Shown here piece by piece: positions 56,869 through 64,000 of a stretch of DNA of 64,000 bases. The notes under the pieces were generated by a model. The model saw only the letters and a list, made by a program, of their open reading frames with translations. It was not told the origin of the DNA and did not search any database. The DNA is from Hordeum vulgare subsp. vulgare (lineage: Eukaryota; Streptophyta; Magnoliopsida; Poales; Poaceae), in the NCBI RefSeq assembly GCF_904849725.1, contig NC_058522.1, positions 432,417,529 to 432,481,528 of the forward strand, written 5' to 3'. Each line of letters starts with the position of its first letter. Within the stretch, counting starts at the first letter, position 1. Both the position numbers and the translations under genes were made by a program.

Positions 56869-58396
56869 TGCTACGGCGACAGAAATCTTTTGTTGTCTCT
56901 TGAGCTTGCGTTGGTTTTTCCCTTGAAGAGGAAAGGGTGATGCAGCACAGGAGCAGTAAGTATTTCCCTCAGTTTGAGAACCAAGGTATCAATCCAGTAG
57001 GAGAATCTTGTCAAGTCTAGAGTACCTGCACAAACACAAAAGAGCTTGCACCCAACGCTATAAAGGGGTTGTCAATCCCTTCAAGATTGATTGCAAAGTG
57101 AGATCTGAAGGCGGAAACTGCAACGAAGTAAAAGTGTAAGGTTGAAAATATGATGTGAAGTAGACCCGGGGGCCATAGTGTTCACTAGAGGCTTCTCTCA
57201 AAATAGCAAATATCACGGTGGGTGAACAAATTACTATCGAGCAATTGATAGAACCGCGCAAAGTCATGACGATATCTAAGGCAATGATCATACATATAGG
57301 CATCACGTCCGAGACAATTAGATCGATACTTTCTGCATCTACTACTATTACTCCACACATCGACCGCTATCCAGCATGCATCTAGTGTATTGAGTTCATG
57401 ACGAACAGAGTAACGCCTTAAGCAAGATGACATGATGTAGAGGGATAAACTCAAACCAATGATGAAAACCCCATCTTTTTACCCTTGATGGCAACAACAC
57501 GATGCGTGCCTCGCTACCCCTTCTGTCACTGGGTGAGGTCACCGCACGGTATGAACCCAAAACCAAGCACTTCTCCCATTGCAAGAATCATAGATCAAGC
57601 TGGCCAAACAAAACCCACAACTCGAAGAGAATTACAAGGATATGAAATCATGCAAAAGAGAGATCAGAAGAAACTCAAATAAGATTCATAGATAATCTGA
57701 TCATAAATCCACAATTCACCGGATCTCGACAAACACACCGTAAAAGAAGATTACATCGGATAGATATCCATGAAGATCATGGAGAACTTTGTATTGAAGA
57801 TCCAAGAGAGAGAAGAAGCCATCTAGCTACTAGCTATGGACCCGTAGGTCTATGGTGAACTACTCACGCATCATCGGAGAGGTCATGGTGTTGATGAAGA
57901 AGCCCTCCATATCCGAATCCCCCCTCCGGCAGGGCACGAGAACGTGCCCCATATGGGATCTTGCGGATACAGAAGCTTGTGGCGGCAGAAAAGTACTTTC
58001 GATGATCTCCTGATTTTTTCTAGGATTTTAGGGAATATATAGGCGGAAAACCTAGGGAAGAGGTGTCCCAGGGAGCCCACAAGCCTGGGAGGCACGCCGC
58101 CCTGGCCGCGGCTAGGGGGCTTGTGGGGTCCCTGCTGGCCCCCTGCCCTGATTCTCAGGCTTCCCGATCTTCTTTTGTTTTGGAAAAAATCTTTTTGGAA
58201 GTTTCGTTCCGTTTGGACTGCGTTTAAAATCCTCCTCTGAAAGGGGTCAAAAACATGGAAAAAACAGGACTGGCACTTGGCACTGAGTCAATAAGTTAGT
58301 CCCCAAAAAGATATAAAAGGTATACAAAATATCCAAAGTTTGACAAGATAATAGCATGAAACCATCAAAAATTATAGATACGTTGGAGACGTATCA
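56869..58396 (-). repeat. 5' LTR of E10 (1528 bp)
   Basis: On the minus strand it runs from TGATACGTCTCCAACG (58396) to GTCGCCGTAGCA (56869). The TATA-like motif is at 58031-58043. Confidence 0.92.
58031..58043 (-). promoter_or_regulatory. TATA-like box of the E10 5' LTR
   Basis: Minus strand CCTATATATTCCC about 355 bp into the LTR. It is in the same relative place as in E5, E6 and E8. Confidence 0.5.
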
Positions 58397-59505
58397 AGGA
58401 GACTTTTGGAATGAAGCGCAGCCGTCTCGAGGCGGAACCTGGGCAGGAGCAATTTTGCCCTCGAGTGGAGCGATTCCATCGGAGGAACTTCCCTCTCGGA
58501 GGGTGAAATCGAGGCCATCGTCATCACCAACAACCATATAATAATGGGTAGGCCAATCTTCATGAACACCAACTCCTCTCAAAACCCTAGTTCATCTCTT
58601 GTACTCAATCTTGTACCGGAACCTTGGATTGATACTTGGGGTGTATCTAGTAGTGTTAATTACATCTTGTAGTTGATGCTTTATGGTTTATTAGGTGGAA
58701 GATCATATGCTTGGATTCATTATGATATATAATACCCCTCTGATCATGAACTTTTTTATCACTTGTGAGTAGTTGCTTTTGTTCTTGAGGCCATAGGAGA
58801 AATCATGTTGCAAGTAGTCATGTGAAGTTGATATTCATTAGATATTTTGGTGATATGAATGTTGTTATTCCCTTAGTGGTGTTATGTGAACGTCAACTAC
58901 ATAACACTTCACCATATTTTGGGCCTAAGGGAATTCATTGTGGAGTGGTTATTAGAGGGTGTGTTGCGAGAGTGACAGAAACTTAAACCCCATTCTATGC
59001 ACTACTTCGTAAGGGGTTGATTTGGATCCCTATGTTTAATTCTATGGTTAGAATTTATTCTTAATACTTTTCTCGTAGTTGCAGATGCTTGCGGGAGGGT
59101 TAACCATAAGTGGGAGGTTTGTTAAATTAAGAAGAGCACCCAAGCACCGGTCCACCCACATATCTTGTTATCAAAATATCGAACGCGAATTAACCCAACA
59201 TGACGAAAGTGACATGATGAAATTCCCGTGTGCCCTCAAGAACAATTTGACTATTATAAGAATCTGTTTTGGCCCGTCCTTCAACACAAAAGGATTGGGC
59301 TACCTTGCTACACCTACTGTTACTATTGGTACTTGTCACTTGTTATAACTATCTTGCTATCACACAACTTGTTACCGCTATTTCAGTGCTTGCAAAAATT
59401 ACCTTGCTGAAAACCACTTGTCATTTCCTTCCGCTCCTCGTTGGGTTCAACCTTATTACTTATAGGAAGGACCACGATTGACCCCCCTATACTTGTGGGT
59501 CATTA

Positions 59506-59830
59506 GTGCTCGAGGGGCCCACTAGCCAGGCCGCTCCTTGTTGTCTAATGGTCCCCCTCGGTCTCTTCTGCTGCTCATTCTTGGCTCCCAAGTTTCCTTG
59601 TGGTCCAAAAATAATCTCCATAAATTTTCGTGGCATTTGAACTTCATCTGATATGGATTTTCCACGAAGGAAAAAACAGCAAAAACCAGCAACTCGCACT
59701 AGGCACTATGTCAATAGGTTAGTCCCTAAAAATGATATAAAGTTGCTATGAAATGATCATAAAAGATCCAAGAATGATAATATAACAGCATGGAACAATA
59801 AAAAGCTATAGATACGTTGGAGACGTATCA
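59506..59830 (-). repeat. Fragment of the E11 3' LTR
   Basis: On the minus strand it starts TGATACGTCTCCAACG at 59830 and is cut by E9 at 59506. The first 100 bp match the starts of the E6 and E10 LTRs. Confidence 0.8.
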
Positions 59831-62289
59831 GCATCCCCAAGCTTAATTACCGCTCGTTCTCGAGTAGGTAAATTATAAAATCAGAATTTATTATATGGAA
59901 TGATGCCTCACATGTTCATCGTATTCTTTTTCTTTCACGATGGAAATATGGACTCATACGTGATAGAAAGCAATAGCCTATAGTTTGACATGAAAATTTC
60001 AATACTCAAGCATATCGACAAGCAAACAAGTCTTTCAAAATATCAATTGTAAAGAACGTTATCCCTAGCCCATCATGCTCTATCATTGATCCATTCATGC
60101 AACACACCCAAATATTAACTAGATCCAATGCTCAAGTATGATAAAGGTGTTCCTTAGTTTGTGCTTTATAAGAGAAGATGGACACTCAAATTCAAAAATA
60201 AAAATTGCATAAAGCAAATAGATAGACCCTTCATAGAGGGAAGCACGGATTTCTAGTGGTGCCAAAGTTCAAAGTGAAAAACTAAGAGATATTTTTTTAG
60301 GGTAGCATGCTTTTCTTGTCAACGAGAACGACTAAGAGTTTCCAATATCCTCCATGCTAAACAAATTATAGGAGGTTCCCAAAATGAAAATAAAGTTTAT
60401 TCCTTTTCCACCATTCTTTCACATTCCATGCCTAGCCATATCCATGGGTACCGTCCATACCAACACTTTTCAAGGAATTTATTATTTGACAACATAATAT
60501 ATATTTTTTGCACTTTGGGACTGGGCATCCCTTTTACCGCCATACTCTCGTGCAATGACAAGTGAATAAACACTCATCTTGAGAATAACTTATTTAACAT
60601 GGAAGATATCCGGCCACCCCTCGCCGCTTCATGAGCGCTACGGACACTCAAAACAAAAATTTATTTTGAACATTAGAGTTGGCACTTGCAAAATTACTTG
60701 GAACTGCGTTGAAATACCGCATATAGGTAGGTATGGTGGAATCATTTGGCATAACTTTGGGTTTAGGATTTGGATGCACAAGTAGTAGTCCCTCTTAGTA
60801 AAAATGAAGGCTAGCAAATAGATTGAGAAGCGCCCAACCAAGGAACAAAAATCATCATAAGTGAACATCAAACAAAACTAACACCGAATCATGCAAAACA
60901 ACTAGGATGTAATTTCATATAGCATAATTATTGACTTCATGCGCATGCATGGGGAATCAAAAACCTTAACACCAATATTCTTACTAGAGCATAATTACTC
61001 ATCAACATAACTCACATGTTACTATCTTAATATCACAAAACTATTGCAAAAAATCAACCTTAATATCCAATGATATTCATGAAAGTTTTTATTATATCTT
61101 TCCTGGACATTCATCACTTTGGAACTAATTTCCATTTAAGGTAAATTGCCATTGCAAATAACAAGCTCTCAAAAAAATATAAGTGAAGATCGAGAGCACA
61201 AGTTTCTTTAAATTTTTCCTCAAGACTATATAAGTGAAGCAAGAGAGGATTTCTTCAAAATTTCAGCAAAGCTAAAAATAATATAAGAGAAGCATGAGAG
61301 CAAATTTATTCAAAATAACAGCACCACTATGCTCAAAAAGATACAAGTGAAGTACTTGAGCAATTCCATGGCTCAAAAAAAATTAAGTGAAGCAAAAAGA
61401 GAGATTCTACAAAATCTTAGCTTAATTTGGCTCTCTCATATGGGTGTGTCAAGCAAGGTTTATTATGACAAACTAACTAGCAAAGAAAGCAAAGACACAA
61501 ATGATACAAGACGCTCCAAGCAAAACTCATGATATGTGACGAATAAAAGTATTGCTCCAAGTAAGATTACCAACGGTTTTTAGAAGAAAGAGGGGATGCC
61601 TTCCGGGGCATCCCCGAGATTAGGTGCTTGGTACTCCTTATATATTTCCTTGCGGTGCCATGGGGCATCCCCAAGCTTAGCCTTTTATCACTCCTCATTC
61701 CTTCATCCATCATGATCTCACTCAAAACTTGAAAACTTCAATCACACAAAACTCAACAAAATTTTCATGAGACCCGTTCGTATAAGAAAATAAACATTAC
61801 TATAGGTACTATTGAAACCCTAACCAATTTTGTTTTCGCATTATACCTACTATATTCTAACTTTACCATGTATTATAGCCCCCGATGCAAATCATAGAAT
61901 CATTAAAACAAGCACATAACACAAGGAAAACAGAATATGTTAAAAATAGAACAGTTTGTAAAACATTGAATTATAGTTATACTTATGTAACTCCAAAACA
62001 CCTCAAAAATTAGTACAACGTATGTAATTTGTATATCAATCTTGTGTAAAAAATTCAGACACTTTTGATCTTTCTATGATTTTTAGGATTTTTTATACTA
62101 GACGCAAAAGTTTCTGTTGTTCAACAGGATTAAAGCAACTAACACCTCACATGATCCCAAAGGCTTTACTTGGCACAAACACTAAAAACAAAAAAAAAAC
62201 AATTATAATAGTAGCATAATTGTGAAAACACTCAAGAACAGAAAGGAAAAGTGAAAAAAAATATTGTTCATTGGGTTGCCTCCCAACAA
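59831..62289 (-). other. E11 purine tract and 3' noncoding region
   Basis: The PPT (minus TAAGCTTGGGGATGC) is at 59831-59845. It holds the cross-family box at 60723-60739, a relative of the type I GCTTCCCTCTGC block near 60224-60255, five degenerate units with core ATATAAGTGAAGC between 61160 and 61400, and PPT-like copies at about 61607-61623 and 61665-61681. No gene seen. Confidence 0.55.
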
Positions 62290-63182
62290 GCTCTTTCTTT
62301 ATAGCCATTAAGATAGCCTTGAGATTTTGTTGATGCTCACATGAAAGATAGTAGTTGAAACAGAAAGAGAGCATCATGTAGCATAAGACAAATACATTTA
62401 ACTCTAACATACTTCCTATGCATAGGCATATCATAATCAAACAAATTATCAATACAAGAAATATCTAACATATGCATGGAAGAAGAAAGAAACAATAACA
62501 ATCTCAACATGAAGAGAGATAATTTAGTAACATGCATATTTCTATAAACACATTTCCCTCTCACATAATAATTACATGTAGGATCATACTCAAATTCAAC
62601 AATATAGCTATCACATAAACTATTCTCTTCATGATCCACATGCATAAAAGTCTTATAATCTTCCAAGGTAGTGGCGTTAACATTAACTAAAGTCATGACC
62701 TATCCTAACACACTTTAATCAAAAAATCAAGAGATAGATAATTCTCCAAACTATTGGGATCATTATTACCTAAAGTTCACACTCTTCCAAGCCCACTTTT
62801 AATACTATTGCAAACATTATTATCAATATCATATTCATCATGAGGATTAAATAAATTTTCAAGATAGTAAGAAGCATCACCCCAATCATGATCATTACAA
62901 TGAGTAGTGGACATGACAAAATTGCCATCCACAATATTGTAGTTTTGTAGCATGATTAACATTACTAGAATTTATAATAACATGATTGCAATCATCCTTT
63001 TCATTCAAGGAGATATCATGAATCACTTTATAAATTTCTTCTTTTACCACTTCATCACAATATTCAGATTCACGATTTTCAAGCGAAACTTCACAAAAAT
63101 AATCAAGAGCACTCAAATCACTAGCAGTTGGTTCAAGATAATTAGATCTTTTGAAAAGATTAGCAAGTGTATGAGGATCCAT
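62290..63182 (-). pseudogene. E11 copy of the unknown type II ORF (frameshifted)
   Basis: The start at 63182 gives MDPHTLANLFKRSNYLEP, clearly homologous to the E6 255-aa protein. The frame shifts near 62950 (continuing as CNDHDWGDASYYLENLFNPH) and again near 62740 (continuing as HVDHEENSLCDSYIVEFEY, RNMHVTKLSLFMLRLL, MPMHRKYVRVKC). All E6 segments are present in order, so it was once full length. The HVDHE..LCDSYIVEFEYDPTCN segment is the best conserved part. Function unknown. Confidence 0.7.
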
Positions 63183-63398
63183 ATGTCTTTACTTTTCCTG
63201 TTTATTTTTCTGCTTCCGAGTGTTGACATGAAGGCAATAGAAGCAATCAAGCAGGAAAAAGACAAATGGAAAGAAGGAAAGTGAAAAGGCAAAAATTTAT
63301 GAAGTGGGGGAGAGGAAAACATGAGACAAATGGCAAATAATATAATTGCAAAGATATTAGAGTTGTGTGTAGGAACGTGATAGATTTTGACTTGATCT

Positions 63399-63416
63399 TC
63401 CCCGGCACCAGCGCCA
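63399..63416 (-). other. E11 primer binding site (tRNA-Asp)
   Basis: Minus strand TGGCGCTGGTGCCGGGGA, with two differences from the tRNA-Asp complement, 7 nt from the LTR. Confidence 0.75.
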
Positions 63417-63423
63417 GAAATCT

Positions 63424-64000
63424 TGCTACTCCTCGTTGATGCGTTGGTTTCCCTCCAAGCTTAAAGAGTGATATAGCACAGCGACGACAAGTATTTCCCT
63501 CAGTTATGAAACTAAGGTATCAATCCAGCAAGAAGATTCACAAGACTATATAAGCAATACATGCACACAAATAGCAAATCCTCGCAACCCAATGCGTGGA
63601 GGGGTTGTCAATCCCTCGTGGGTAAGGTAAGGATAGATTAATAGATGCAAATAGAGTGATACTAAATAGAACACAACAAGGTATTTTTGGTTTTTTGATA
63701 ATATAGATTAGAAAATAAAAGAGCAAGTAAAATAGAAACGCAAGTAGCAAAGTAGAGATTCCAAATAGATGATGTGAAGTAGACCCGAGGGCGTAGGTTT
63801 CAAAGTGGCTTCTCTTGATAAATAGAAATGGTGGGTAGACAAATTAATGTTGGGCAATTGATAGAAGAGAAAATAATTATGACGATATTCAAGACAATGA
63901 TCATGTATATAGGCATCACGTCCAAGACAAGTAGACCGACTTCTGCGTGCATCTACTTCTATTACTCCACACATCGACCGCTATCCAGCATGCATCTAGT
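63424..64000 (-). repeat. E11 5' LTR (3' portion on the minus strand, runs off the edge)
   Basis: It begins on the plus strand with TGCTACTCCTCG. It shares the type II block with E6 and E10 (CGACCGCTATCCAGCATGCA, 63976-63995). Confidence 0.8.

Larger units (their letters stand above)
50400..58396 (-). mobile_element. E10: type II non-autonomous element with intact gag-protease
   Basis: 7997 bp, LTRs 50400-51928 and 56869-58396, with AGGAG duplicated at 50395-50399 and 58397-58401. It has a tRNA-Asp primer site, one long open gag-protease frame, 2.6 kb of noncoding DNA, and a PPT (minus TAAGCTTGGGGATGCT). RT, RNase H and integrase are absent without any visible scar, so it could supply its own particle protein but needs polymerase and integrase from a partner. 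The LTR sequence is related to E6 and E11. Confidence 0.93.
42775..59505 (+). mobile_element. E9: old type I Athila-lineage Gypsy element, 5' end outside
   Basis: The visible part begins in the leader (CACCTTTGGTAAG matches E5 just after its primer site), where E4 is inserted. It runs through gag, protease, RT, RNase H, integrase, ORFx, noncoding region, PPT (49984-49997) and a 3' LTR split by E10. The 5' LTR and primer site must lie left of the window beyond E4. It carries many more stops and frameshifts than E5 or E8, which fits its lower position in the stack. It sits inside the E11 LTR; the expected target duplication is GTGCT (59506-59510). Confidence 0.85.
49998..59505 (+). repeat. 3' LTR of E9, split by E10
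   Basis: The pieces are 49998-50399 and 58402-59505 (about 1506 bp), joined across E10 by the AGGAG duplication. It starts TGATGCATCCATTTTGCATC and ends GTGGGTCATTA (terminal CA changed to TA). The stem at 58879-58907 is intact but its loop palindrome is lost. Confidence 0.88.
59506..64000 (-). mobile_element. E11: old type II non-autonomous element, both ends partial
   Basis: The start of the 3' LTR (59506-59830) is visible; the remainder was separated by E9 and lies left of the window. The internal region (59831-63423) has a PPT, a noncoding part, a broken copy of the E6-type unknown ORF and a tRNA-Asp primer site. The 5' LTR runs off the right edge. No RT or integrase. Its 3' noncoding region resembles type I elements more than E6 and E10 do. 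Confidence 0.82.

Overview
The window is wall-to-wall transposable elements from a large grass genome. The Angela/BARE-type Copia LTR (starts TGTTGGAAATATGCC) and several Athila-lineage Gypsy elements with ~1.5 kb LTRs (starts TGATACGTCC or TGATACGTCTCC) point to Triticeae (wheat, Aegilops, barley or rye). I see no host gene, rRNA, tRNA or CRISPR array. All long open frames belong to retrotransposons. Family names such as Sabrina and WHAM come from memory and are tentative; the structures below are read from the sequence.

Eleven elements are labelled E1-E11 and form one nested stack. E11 (-, non-autonomous, 59506-64000) is the oldest visible layer. E9 (+, autonomous type but decayed, 42775-59505) sits in the E11 3' LTR. 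E4 (-, 8859-42774) sits in the E9 leader. E5 (+, 12298-40947, TSD TTCAT) sits in the E4 gag. E6 (-, 18151-36543, TSD TTTAC) sits in the E5 integrase. E8 (-, 20270-30539, TSD ACAAA) and a Harbinger-like DNA element E7 (19003-20167, TSD TTA) both sit in the E6 3' LTR. E10 (-, 50400-58396, TSD AGGAG) sits in the E9 3' LTR. To the left, Copia element E3 (-, 6462-8858) interrupts the E4 integrase. A long-LTR element E2 (-, 4101-6461) interrupts the E3 leader, and E1 (+, 1-4100), of the same family, interrupts E2.

There are two related Gypsy groups. Type I (E4, E5, E8, E9) has the layout 5' LTR, tRNA-Asp PBS, gag, protease, RT, RNase H, integrase, an extra ~173-aa ORF ('ORFx'), about 1.5 kb of conserved noncoding DNA, PPT and 3' LTR. 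All four carry stops or frameshifts. Type II (E6, E10, E11) has the same PBS class and a related purine tract but no RT or integrase. E10 carries an uninterrupted gag-protease ORF. E6 and, in broken form, E11 carry instead an unrelated ORF of unknown function. Type I and type II share short sequence boxes in the 3' noncoding region, which suggests that type II is mobilised in trans by type I-like enzymes.

The points most worth a second look are: ORFx and a possible splice acceptor before it; a second purine tract just after ORFx; a 17-bp box shared by six elements; a stem with a palindromic loop in type I LTRs that looks like a retroviral dimerisation hairpin; the exchange of gag-protease for an unknown ORF between common flanks in type II; and a ~527-bp perfectly identical tract inside the otherwise ~5% diverged E10 LTR pair.
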